64,000 nucleotides of DNA, taken from the NCBI RefSeq assembly GCF_020251205.1, contig NZ_JAIWYX010000006.1:62001-126000 (forward strand). The letters run 5' to 3'. Below are positions 47,009-55,289 of this stretch, piece after piece. Position 1 is the first letter of the stretch. Every line of letters begins with the position of its first letter. Position numbers and translations under genes: made by a program. Origin of the DNA: Arthrobacter sp. M4. GTDB lineage: Bacteria; Actinomycetota; Actinomycetes; Actinomycetales; Micrococcaceae. Below the pieces are notes generated by a model that did no database searches, was not told where the DNA came from, and saw only the letters and a program-made list of their open reading frames with translations.

Positions 47009-47145
47009 AGTCGCCTCCCATGCGCGCCTCCACCCCAAGCTGGGCGCGGACGGCCGCCAACATGAAAGCAGTCTAGCCCCGCGTCCGGACTCCCTGCTTG
47101 GACGGATCCTGTGGCCTGCGCCGTCCAGGCGCTAGGGTGGTGCGC

Positions 47146-48138
47146 GTGGACATCGACGCATTTTCTACCGTGAATTCGGACAGGTGGCACCGTCTCCACG
47201 TCCTGGCTCACCAGCGGCGGTTGAGCGGCGTGGAGGCCGACGAACTCCTCCGCCTCTACCAAGCAGCGTCGTCCCACTTGTCACTCATGCGCTCGGTAGC
47301 CCCGGAGAGCGCCCTGACGTCGTCCCTTTCAGCCACCTTGGCACAAGCCCGGACGCGCTTCACGGGAGCCAGATCCAACGTCATGGAGGACGTGGCGGGG
47401 TTCTTCGCGGTGTCATTCCCGGCCGCTTTGTACCGCCTGCGCTGGGTGACGCTGTGCTGTGCAGTGGCCACTTGCCTGATTAGCTCGCTGTATGCGGTGT
47501 GGATCGGCACCAACCCGGACGTGCTCAGGGCGCTGGGGAGCCCGGACAGGTTGCAGAAGTATGTGAACGAGGATTTCATCAACTACTACTCGGAGAATCC
47601 TGCAGCGTCGTTCGCGGGAATGGTCTGGACGAACAACGCGTGGATCAGTGCGCAGGCCGTCGCCTTGGGTGTGACCGGAATCTATGTGCCTTACATCCTC
47701 TTCAGCAACGCCATGAATGTGGGTGTCGCGGCCGGACAGTTCGCAGCCGTGGGCAAGATGGACGTTTTCTTCAGCTACATCCTGCCGCACGGGATGCTTG
47801 AGCTCACAGCAGTGTTTGTGGCGTGCGCGGCCGGACTGGGAATCTTCTGGTCCGTGGTTTCGCCCGGTCCGAGGCGTCGCGTCCAGGCCCTGGCAGACGA
47901 GGGAAGATCCCTGATCACCGTAGCCTTGGGCTTGGTGCCGGTTCTGCTGGTCTCGGGCCTGATTGAAGCATTTGTTACTCCGAGCCCCCTGCCGGTCTGG
48001 GCCAAGATCACCATCGGCGGTGCCGCTTTGGCAGCTTTCCTCAGCTACATGGTGGTGGTTGGGGGACGTGCCTTCCGCGCAGGATACCGGGGCGATCTGG
48101 GCGAAGGGGACGCCGGGTACCGCGAGATCGCTGCGTAA
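47146..48138 (+). CDS. Stage II sporulation protein M family (SpoIIM/DUF95) membrane protein
   Basis: A 330-residue protein whose N-terminal ~95 residues are soluble (helical, RWHRLHVLAHQRRLSGVEAD) and the rest carries about five to six membrane spans of the SpoIIM/DUF95 family (FFSYILPHGMLELTAVFVAC around 210; NYYSENPAASFAGMVWTNNA near 145). In sporulating firmicutes SpoIIM helps peptidoglycan remodelling; the role here is unknown. I chose the GTG at 47146 with GGGTGG upstream; two further GTGs lie 2 and 3 codons earlier. Confidence 0.85.
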   Translation: MDIDAFSTVNSDRWHRLHVLAHQRRLSGVEADELLRLYQAASSHLSLMRSVAPESALTSSLSATLAQARTRFTGARSNVMEDVAGFFAVSFPAALYRLRWVTLCCAVATCLISSLYAVWIGTNPDVLRALGSPDRLQKYVNEDFINYYSENPAASFAGMVWTNNAWISAQAVALGVTGIYVPYILFSNAMNVGVAAGQFAAVGKMDVFFSYILPHGMLELTAVFVACAAGLGIFWSVVSPGPRRRVQALADEGRSLITVALGLVPVLLVSGLIEAFVTPSPLPVWAKITIGGAALAAFLSYMVVVGGRAFRAGYRGDLGEGDAGYREIAA

Positions 48139-48289
48139 CTGACCTTACGGATCGGTTGCAATGTTCCCCGGATTGGGGTTGCTCCTCGTACCGGGGCGAG
48201 GACGGGCGGTAGGCTCGAACGAAGATACAGAAGCGTGTCGGCCGCCTGTGGTGGACTCGGCACGGGACGCCGACGGAAGTGAAGCTGCA

Positions 48290-49363
48290 GTGAGTGAACG
48301 AAACCCAACACCGAAGGACCCGGATCTGGATCTGCACGAAGACGGCCACGAACCTGCCTTCGATTGGATGAAGCCCGCCCCCGGTAGTTCGCAGCAATCC
48401 GACGACGGCGGCTCTGTAGGCCGCCCGGCCAACCCAACACAGCCAAACCCAACAGGCCCGGAGAGCCGGGCCGATCGCAGGGCGGCCGAGGCTGCAGCAG
48501 GTGCTGAACAGACGCCTACTGAACCGCACCCGACGTCGGCCCTTCAGATCCGGCCGTCCGAAGAAGAAGTGCGGCGCCGGCAGGAGCAGCGGGACCAGGC
48601 AGCGAAGGCCAAGCCTGTGGCTCCGAGAATCTACCAGGTTCTCTTGGCCATCTTCTTCCCGGTGATTCTCCTTGTGCTGGCTGTCCGGGCCGTTACCAGC
48701 CCGCTGTTCCTGTGGGTCGAATACAATCGACCTGGCTTTCCCGGCGATGGTTACGGCTTCAACACCGACGACCGAATGACGTACGGCTCCTACACAGTGG
48801 ACTACCTCAGCAACTGGTCCGGCCCAAGGTACCTGGGTGACCTGGTGAACCGTTCCGGGGAGAAATTGTTCCTCGAGTCCGAGGTCTCACACATGGCGGA
48901 TGTCAAGATGGTGTTTCTGTCCGCCATGGGCGCCGGGGCTCTGCTCGTCGTGCTTAGCATCGTTGCCATGGCCTACCTCGCCCGCCGCAGCAAGGGCGGG
49001 ATACGTCGCGGTCTGTTCGCGGGTTCGATCGTGACCCTGGTGCTGATCGCGGTGCTTGCCACGCTGGCGCTCCTGGGCTGGCAGCAGTTCTTTACAGAAT
49101 TCCATCGGATTTTCTTCGCCAGCGGCACGTGGACGTTCGCCCTCGAGGACACGCTGATTCGACTCTTCCCGGGTCAGTTCTGGGTTGACGCCGGGATTGT
49201 GATCGCAGGGCTCGTTGTGGTGGCGGCCGTTGTGACCTTTATCTTGACCTGGCCTACCCGGCGTCGCCGCGGCCTGGCTCCCGTCCGCGGCCAAGAGGGC
49301 GGCGATGAAGAGACAGATGCCAAGGACGCGTCTTCAGAAGCTGTGGAGCGCCGCTCGGCCTAG
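48290..49363 (+). CDS. TIGR01906/DUF1461 family integral membrane protein
   Basis: Three hundred fifty-seven residues: a disordered, Pro/Asn-rich cytoplasmic N-terminus of about 115 residues (ANPTQPNPTGPESRAD), then a first span (YQVLLAIFFPVILLVLAVRA), an extracytoplasmic loop with the conserved Tyr/Asp/Gly-rich segment DDRMTYGSYTVDYL, and further spans up to about residue 325. This order fits TIGR01906. Function unknown. I chose the GTG at 48290 (VSERNPTPKD). It ends by overlapping the convergent AMP-binding gene by 4 bases. Confidence 0.8.
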   Translation: MSERNPTPKDPDLDLHEDGHEPAFDWMKPAPGSSQQSDDGGSVGRPANPTQPNPTGPESRADRRAAEAAAGAEQTPTEPHPTSALQIRPSEEEVRRRQEQRDQAAKAKPVAPRIYQVLLAIFFPVILLVLAVRAVTSPLFLWVEYNRPGFPGDGYGFNTDDRMTYGSYTVDYLSNWSGPRYLGDLVNRSGEKLFLESEVSHMADVKMVFLSAMGAGALLVVLSIVAMAYLARRSKGGIRRGLFAGSIVTLVLIAVLATLALLGWQQFFTEFHRIFFASGTWTFALEDTLIRLFPGQFWVDAGIVIAGLVVVAAVVTFILTWPTRRRRGLAPVRGQEGGDEETDAKDASSEAVERRSA

Positions 49364-50808
49364 CGAGGCAGGGCACTGCCCTTGCGCCCGGTGATGGTGA
49401 GGAAGCCGTCGGCATCCAGGACGCCGGTGTCGCCGGTGTGGTGGAAGCCGTCGGTGAAGGCTTCGGAAGTGGCGGCAGGGTTGTTATGGTAGCCCCGGAA
49501 GACCCCAACCCCCTTGACGAGCACTTCGCCGTCCTCCGCTACCCGCACTGTTGTTCCCGGAAATGGGATCCCTGCCGAACCGGCGCGACGGCGTCCCGGA
49601 ACGTTGACCGTGTAGGCGGCCGTCGCCTGGGTTTGGCCGTAGGCCTGCATGAGCGGTATGCCTGCACCGTTAAGGATGAACTCCAAGTCGGCCGCTTCGG
49701 GCGTTCGAGGTGCCCCGACAGCAATCGCGTGCTGGAGGTGGCCCCCAAATGCTGAGCGGACCCTCGGGTACGCCAGCCGTTGGTAGGCTGCGTGCCGTGC
49801 CCGGAGAAGCCAGCCAGCCCCTGTGCCGTCGCCATGGTGGGCTGCTTCCTCGGCTCGGGCGTATTCGGCTGCCGTTGCTTCAGCCCCGCTCATGAGGCCT
49901 TCCTTTGCCGTGCCAGCAAGCTCCCGGCTCAGGTGAACCAGTATGCCCTCATAGGCAGCCACATCCGCCACCAGGATGGACGGTTTGAAGGCGTCCAGTT
50001 CATCGGCCAGGTGGTTCCCGCCCAGGCTGTGTCCAATAGTTGTCCCGGCCGCCAGGCAGGACAGCTGAACAGCCCTGGCGGGTCCGTGGGCACCGGGCAG
50101 GGCCAGGAGCGCCCGTGACCCCGGAGCGCCCAGCACGTCAGGAAGGAAGGCCCCGGCGTTCCGGGCCACGAGGGCCAGGTTGGCATGCGTGATTTCACAA
50201 CCCCTGGGCCGTTGCTCCCCGCTGGCCGGGTAGACGATCGACGCCAGTTCCGAAAGAGTGGCGTGCGAACGGTGCCGCTCCAGTTCGTCGTCCGCAACGC
50301 CACGTCCGACGCCGGCGAGGCTGGCAAAGTTGGGCGCCTCACCGCTGAAACCCATCCGAACGACGGCGATGGGATCGTCCGGTAGGGACGCGGCGCCGTC
50401 GATGGCCTTCCTGACGCGGGACGCAGTGTGCTCCGTGTCCACGAGGACCCGCAAAGCACCGGAGTCGGCGAGGACCCATTCGATGCGGGAAGCCGAGGAA
50501 GACCTATCCAAAGGAACGGTTACGCCTCCAGCCCACCAGACTGCGAAGTCAGCCACCGACCACTCATAGCTTGTCCGGGAGACGACGGCGACCGGCTCGC
50601 CGAAGCCGAGGCCGCTGGCGATGAGGCCTTTCGCCAAGGCAGTCACTTCGGCCAGGAACTGCTGCCCCGTCACGTTCAGCCAGCCGTTTGGATCCTGGCG
50701 AATAAACAGGACGTGCCCCGGATCCGCCTCGACGCGCTCCCGCAGGAGATCAGTGATATTGGAGGCAGGGTCCGCTTCGGTCAGCAGTGCTGTGCTCGCT
50801 TCCCTCAT
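49360..50808 (-). CDS. Truncated, motif-degenerate AMP-binding (acyl-CoA ligase-like) protein
   Basis: A 482-residue protein aligning with long-chain acyl-CoA ligases of the FadD15 kind. Three things argue against normal activity. The AMP-binding P-loop, normally YTSGTTGRPKG, reads YPASGEQRPRG (193-203). The A5 motif YGxTE reads YGQTQ. The protein stops 5-6 residues after ITGRKG, just at the hinge, so the whole C-terminal domain with the catalytic lysine is missing. The stop falls where the convergent DUF1461 gene ends, and no continuation is visible in other frames. It starts 15 bases after pmt ends, so the two are co-transcribed. Confidence 0.82.
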   Translation of the reverse strand: MREASTALLTEADPASNITDLLRERVEADPGHVLFIRQDPNGWLNVTGQQFLAEVTALAKGLIASGLGFGEPVAVVSRTSYEWSVADFAVWWAGGVTVPLDRSSSASRIEWVLADSGALRVLVDTEHTASRVRKAIDGAASLPDDPIAVVRMGFSGEAPNFASLAGVGRGVADDELERHRSHATLSELASIVYPASGEQRPRGCEITHANLALVARNAGAFLPDVLGAPGSRALLALPGAHGPARAVQLSCLAAGTTIGHSLGGNHLADELDAFKPSILVADVAAYEGILVHLSRELAGTAKEGLMSGAEATAAEYARAEEAAHHGDGTGAGWLLRARHAAYQRLAYPRVRSAFGGHLQHAIAVGAPRTPEAADLEFILNGAGIPLMQAYGQTQATAAYTVNVPGRRRAGSAGIPFPGTTVRVAEDGEVLVKGVGVFRGYHNNPAATSEAFTDGFHHTGDTGVLDADGFLTITGRKGSALPR

Positions 50809-50823
50809 GAAACTGCTCGCCTT

Positions 50824-52584
50824 TCAGATCCAGGACGGCATCCACATCCGCATTCGCCACTCTTGGTAACCGATGATCTCGCCTGTCCATACCGGATAGA
50901 AGAACGCCGAGACGACCACCGCCAACACCACGAACAGAGCAACGCCGTACAGTCCGGATCGCCGCCTCCACGGCGGATCGTCCGGCCTGCCCAGCACCAG
51001 GCCAAGGCAATAGACGAGGGCGAGGATGAGGAAAGGTTCAAAGGAAATCGCATAGAAGAAGAACATCGTGCGGTCTGGATACATGAACCAAGGCAAGTAA
51101 CCTGCGGCCACGCCGCAGAGGATGGCACCCGCGCGCCAGTCCCGTCGGCCGGCCCACCAGAACAGCAGCACCGCAAGTGAAGCTGCCGCCGACCACCAGA
51201 TGACAGGGTTCCCCACGGACAGGATCGCCGAGGTGCAGTCCGCCAGCGAACAGCCGGGCTCACCTTGCTTGGGTGAGGCATAGTAGAACGACGTCGGCCG
51301 GCCCATCACAAGCCAGCTCCACGCGCTCGCCTCATACGGGTGTTCGGACGTCAGGCCCTGGTGGAATTTGAAGGCCTCAAGGTGGTAGTGCGCCAAGGAA
51401 CGGATAGGCGCGGGTACCCAATCCCACGCCCCTGCAGGCTGGGTGTCGGCCCAACGCCGGTAGTACGCGTCCTTCGACAGGAACCAACCGGTCCACGTGG
51501 AAACGTACACCACTGCGGCCACCGGGACGATGCTAAAGAACGCGGGAATGCCATCCTTGAGGATGGCCGCAGCGGGCCAGCTCCGGATCCCGGCGATGCG
51601 ACGGGCGGAGAGATCCCAGAGCACGGTCATGAGGCCAAAAGCTGCAAGGAAGAACAGGGCGGACCATTTGGTCCCGGCCGCAAGTCCCAGGCAGACTCCA
51701 GCGACGATCCGCCACCAGCGAATGCCCAGGCTTGGCCCGGAGAACAGCTGTCCGGGGCTTAGGCGGCCGCCCGTCGTCGAGCCTGCGAGTTTGGCGAGCC
51801 GCCGCGCCAGGCGCCGCCGTCCGTCGTCGCGGTCCAGCAGCAGGGCGCCAAAGGCGGCGAGCAGCCAAAACATCAGGAAGATGTCCAGCAGTGAGGTGCG
51901 GGACATCACCAGGTGGTGTCCGTCGACGGCGAGGAGCAGCCCTGCCAGTCCGCCCAGGATATGGGAACGGAACAGTTTCTGGGCGATGAGCGCAAGGAGG
52001 AAGACGGAGAGGGTCCCGGTCAAAGCGGCGCCGAAGCGCCAGCCAAAGGAGTTGTCCGCTCCGAACAGCCACATGCCGAAGGCGATCATCCACTTGCCCA
52101 CGGGCGGATGGACCACGTATTCGGCGGAGTCCAGGAGTACCGCAGGGTTCCCGGCATTGAAGGCGTCGTTGGCTTTTTCCGGCCAGCTGCGCTCGTATCC
52201 GCTGACCAGGAAGGAGTAGGCGTCCTTCACGTAGTACGTCTCATCGAAAACCAGGCTGTGGGGATTGTCCAGCCGCACAAAGCGCAGGACACCGCCCACG
52301 GCCGCGGTCAGCGTGGGTACCAGCCAGAACCACAAACGCAGCGACGGCGGATAGTCCCGCCGACTATGGATTCCGCCGATAAGGCGATTCTGGAGTGCCT
52401 CCAGGGTGAATGCTTCCGGCGTTCGAACCAGCCAGTTGTACCCTTCGAGGTTTCGTGCCCGCGGGGCTCGCCCGGGCACGAAGGAACGCCCCCTGCCAGG
52501 ATCGACGGGGGCGGTAACCGGGCTGTCTGGCCGGTTCGCAGGCTCGGTGGGGCTGCTGGCGGTTGACTGGGTCACCTGCCCCAT
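50824..52584 (-). CDS. pmt: Protein O-mannosyltransferase (dolichyl-phosphate-mannose-protein mannosyltransferase family)
   Basis: Transfers mannose from polyprenyl-phosphomannose to secreted proteins during export. Motifs: acidic catalytic loop NPHSLVFDETYYVKDAYSFL near residue 110, HPPVGKWMIAFGMWLFGADN near 160, and DGHHLVMSRTSLLDIFLMFW near 225. Eleven or so membrane spans in 586 residues. I chose ATG 52584; the frame extends to 52773 but that part is Arg/Pro-rich without family similarity and overlaps rsmI. Divergent from rsmI, as in M. tuberculosis Rv1002c-Rv1003. Confidence 0.92.
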   Translation of the reverse strand: MGQVTQSTASSPTEPANRPDSPVTAPVDPGRGRSFVPGRAPRARNLEGYNWLVRTPEAFTLEALQNRLIGGIHSRRDYPPSLRLWFWLVPTLTAAVGGVLRFVRLDNPHSLVFDETYYVKDAYSFLVSGYERSWPEKANDAFNAGNPAVLLDSAEYVVHPPVGKWMIAFGMWLFGADNSFGWRFGAALTGTLSVFLLALIAQKLFRSHILGGLAGLLLAVDGHHLVMSRTSLLDIFLMFWLLAAFGALLLDRDDGRRRLARRLAKLAGSTTGGRLSPGQLFSGPSLGIRWWRIVAGVCLGLAAGTKWSALFFLAAFGLMTVLWDLSARRIAGIRSWPAAAILKDGIPAFFSIVPVAAVVYVSTWTGWFLSKDAYYRRWADTQPAGAWDWVPAPIRSLAHYHLEAFKFHQGLTSEHPYEASAWSWLVMGRPTSFYYASPKQGEPGCSLADCTSAILSVGNPVIWWSAAASLAVLLFWWAGRRDWRAGAILCGVAAGYLPWFMYPDRTMFFFYAISFEPFLILALVYCLGLVLGRPDDPPWRRRSGLYGVALFVVLAVVVSAFFYPVWTGEIIGYQEWRMRMWMPSWI

Positions 52585-52698
52585 CGTACCGGTGGCACCT
52601 TGGCGCCGCCTTGGCAGTGCCGGGTAGCGCACGGCGTAGCGGTGGCCCCGGGGCCTCCTCCGGGGTCGCGCGCAACGCAGCGGCAGTAGGCTTGGTGG

Positions 52699-53634
52699 GT
52701 GGACGATCAGCGCAACATTCCAGCCGACCCCTCCGTGACCGACCCAGGCTCCGGCACCCGGGATGACAGTCAAGGCGGTACTCCCGCGATCGCCGCGGAT
52801 GGCACCGGAAGGATTGTGCTGGCGGCCACTCCGATCGGCAACATTGGTGATGCATCACCGCGCCTTGTGGAACTGCTGCAGACCGCGGATGTGGTGGCCG
52901 CAGAAGACACCCGGCGCCTCCACCGGCTGGCCTCATCCCTTGGCGTATCCGTCGGCGGGCGAATCATCAGCTACCACGAACACAACGAGGCCAGCAAGAC
53001 TTCCGAGTTGCTGGACCAGGTTCGGGAGGGCAAGACCATCCTGGTGGTGAGTGATGCCGGAATGCCCGCTGTTTCAGACCCCGGCTTCAGGCTGGTGGAA
53101 GGCGCTGTGGCCGCCGGACTGACCGTTACCGCCGTGCCGGGCCCGTCCGCAGTCCTCACGGCCTTGGCGCTCTCCGGACTGCCCACCGACAGGTTCTGTT
53201 TTGAGGGCTTCCTGCCCCGGAAGGCAGGCGAGCGCAGCGCCAGGCTCGCGGAACTGGGCTCAGAACGGCGGACCATGGTGTTTTTCGAGGCGCCCCATCG
53301 GCTGGAGGCCATGCTCCGTGCGCTGGACGAGCGTTTCGGTCCGGGCCGCCGTGCAGCCGTGTGCCGTGAACTGACCAAGACCTACGAGGAAGTGCTTCGT
53401 GGCACCGTGAGGGAGCTCCTCCAGTGGGCGGAACAGAACGAAGTCAGGGGCGAGATTGCCGTCGTCGTTGCCGGCGCAGCGGAGGAAGCGCCGGCCAGGC
53501 CGGAAGACCACGTTGCGGCCGTCAACGAATTGGTGGCCAAGGGTGTCCGGCTCAAGGAGGCCGTGGCTGCCGTGGCTGATGACGCACGGATCAGCAAGAG
53601 GGAGCTGTATTCAGCAGTGCTTGCGGCCAGATAG
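52699..53634 (+). CDS. rsmI: 16S rRNA (cytidine(1402)-2'-O)-methyltransferase
   Basis: SAM-dependent 2'-O-methylation of C1402 in the 30S decoding centre. Tetrapyrrole-methylase fold: LAATPIGNIGDASPRLVELL near residue 37, AAEDTRRLHRL near 65, SDAGMPAVSDPGFRLVEGA near 118-136, GPSAVLTALALSGLPTDRF near 150 and the C-terminal HTH-like extension ISKRELYSAVL. Length 311. GTG start with GGTGG just upstream. Confidence 0.95.
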   Translation: MDDQRNIPADPSVTDPGSGTRDDSQGGTPAIAADGTGRIVLAATPIGNIGDASPRLVELLQTADVVAAEDTRRLHRLASSLGVSVGGRIISYHEHNEASKTSELLDQVREGKTILVVSDAGMPAVSDPGFRLVEGAVAAGLTVTAVPGPSAVLTALALSGLPTDRFCFEGFLPRKAGERSARLAELGSERRTMVFFEAPHRLEAMLRALDERFGPGRRAAVCRELTKTYEEVLRGTVRELLQWAEQNEVRGEIAVVVAGAAEEAPARPEDHVAAVNELVAKGVRLKEAVAAVADDARISKRELYSAVLAAR

Positions 53635-53675
53635 GGCAAGGTCCCAAAAACCCGCGGAATCGCGCGGAATGTCAC

Positions 53676-53689
53676 TGTGCAATCGCACA
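53676..53689. promoter_or_regulatory. Palindrome upstream of the aldehyde dehydrogenase gene
   Basis: tgtgc-aatc-gcaca: perfect 5-base arms around a 4-base centre, about 95 bases before the GTG at 53786, in the only sizeable gap after rsmI. Size and layout fit a dimeric repressor such as a GntR or Lrp family member. No regulator gene is adjacent. Confidence 0.45.
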
Positions 53690-53785
53690 ATCAGCGTCGA
53701 TTCCAATAGTGCGTGAATGCGTAGACACTGGCGAGATTCCGGCGTTACCGTGGCAGTAATCCAAGCCTACGACGAAGGAGTCACC

Positions 53786-55267
53786 GTGACTGTAACCACT
53801 GAACGCGAGAGCGAACTGCTGGCTTCTGTCCCCACCGGCCTGCTCATTGACGGGCAGTGGCGGTCGGCTGCATCGGGCAAGACGTTCGATGTTGAGGATC
53901 CTGCCACTGGCAAGGTCCTGCTGACCGTTGCCGATGCGTCGGCCGAGGATGCGGCTGCCGCGCTGGACGCGGCCGCGGCCGCCCAGGATGCCTGGGCAGC
54001 GGTACCGCCGCGTGAGCGCGGAGAGATCCTGCGGCGGGCCTTCGAACTGGTGACCGAGCGGGCGGATGATTTCGCCCTGCTGATGACGATGGAAATGGGC
54101 AAGCCGCTGGCCGAAGCACGCGGCGAGGTTGCCTACGGCGCCGAGTTCCTGCGTTGGTTCTCCGAAGAGGCCGTGCGTGCCTTTGGCCGCTATTCCACGT
54201 CCCCGGACGGTAAGTCCAGGCTGTTGGTGCAGAAGAAGCCGGTGGGACCCTGCCTGCTTATCACTCCTTGGAACTTCCCGCTGGCCATGGCCACCCGGAA
54301 GATCGCCCCCGCCGTCGCGGCTGGCTGCACCATGATCCTGAAGCCGGCCAACCTGACCCCGCTGACCTCGCACTTGTTCGCGCAGGTCATGCAGGAAGCC
54401 GGACTGCCGGCCGGTGTCCTGAACGTCATTTCCACCACGACTGCCGGCGCCACCACCGGTCCGCTGATCAAGGACCAGAGGCTCCGGAAGTTGTCCTTCA
54501 CCGGTTCGACCGAGGTGGGCCGCCGGCTGCTGTCCGATGCTTCGGAAACGGTGCTGCGGACCTCGATGGAGTTGGGCGGCAACGCCCCGTTCGTGGTCTT
54601 CGAAGACGCCGACCTGGACGCCGCCGTGAACGGCGCCATGATCGCCAAGCTCCGCAACATGGGCGAGGCCTGCACCGCGGCCAACCGCTTCATTGTGCAG
54701 GAAACTGTGGCCGAGGAGTTCGCGGCGAAGTTCGCGGAGAAGATGTCCGCGATGACCACCGCCCGCGGCACCGAGCCCGAGTCCAAGGTTGGCCCGCTCA
54801 TCGACGCGAAGAGCCGTGACAAGGTCCACGAGCTTGTTTCCGACGCGGTGGCCTCGGGCGCGAAGGCCGTTGTTGGCGGCGCTCCGGTGGACGGACCGGG
54901 CTACTTCTACCAGCCCACCATCCTCACCGGCGTCAACGAGGGGTCCCGGATCCTGTCCGAGGAGATCTTCGGTCCGGTTGCGCCCATCACCACCTTCACG
55001 ACGGAAGAGCAGGCTGTCCGGCTGGCCAACAACACCGAGTTCGGGCTGGTGGCCTACGTCTTCACTCGGGACCTGAACCGCGGCCTCCGGATGGGCGAAA
55101 AGCTGGAAACGGGCATGCTCGGCCTGAACGCCGGAGTCGTGTCCAACGCCGCGGCACCATTCGGCGGCGTCAAGCAGTCCGGCCTGGGCCGCGAAGGCGG
55201 CTTGGAAGGCATCGAGGAATACCTCTACACGCAGTACATCGGCATCGCCGACCCCAACGCCGGGTAA
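53786..55267 (+). CDS. NAD(P)-dependent succinate-semialdehyde dehydrogenase
   Basis: Aldehyde dehydrogenase oxidising succinate semialdehyde to succinate. Active-site residues: N163 in ITPWNFPLAM, E262 in MELGGNAPF, C296 in NMGEACTAANR, and the cofactor loop FTGSTEVGRRLL (238-249). GabD-like wording (VGPLIDAKSRDKVHELVSDA; FGGVKQSGLGREGGLEGIEE) supports the substrate, but related semialdehydes are possible. I chose the GTG at 53786 because GAAGGAG is 5 bases upstream; 493 residues results. It stands alone between rsmI and the convergent transglutaminase gene, with a palindrome upstream. Confidence 0.9.
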   Translation: MTVTTERESELLASVPTGLLIDGQWRSAASGKTFDVEDPATGKVLLTVADASAEDAAAALDAAAAAQDAWAAVPPRERGEILRRAFELVTERADDFALLMTMEMGKPLAEARGEVAYGAEFLRWFSEEAVRAFGRYSTSPDGKSRLLVQKKPVGPCLLITPWNFPLAMATRKIAPAVAAGCTMILKPANLTPLTSHLFAQVMQEAGLPAGVLNVISTTTAGATTGPLIKDQRLRKLSFTGSTEVGRRLLSDASETVLRTSMELGGNAPFVVFEDADLDAAVNGAMIAKLRNMGEACTAANRFIVQETVAEEFAAKFAEKMSAMTTARGTEPESKVGPLIDAKSRDKVHELVSDAVASGAKAVVGGAPVDGPGYFYQPTILTGVNEGSRILSEEIFGPVAPITTFTTEEQAVRLANNTEFGLVAYVFTRDLNRGLRMGEKLETGMLGLNAGVVSNAAAPFGGVKQSGLGREGGLEGIEEYLYTQYIGIADPNAG

Positions 55268-55289
55268 CGCGGAAGCGGGCCGGGAGGGC

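Noticed and set aside
49300..49420. Frameshift explaining the short AMP-binding protein
   Set aside because: Other frames downstream of the stop show no GRKxE...KNVAP-like continuation; that DNA encodes the end of the DUF1461 protein. It is a real truncation.
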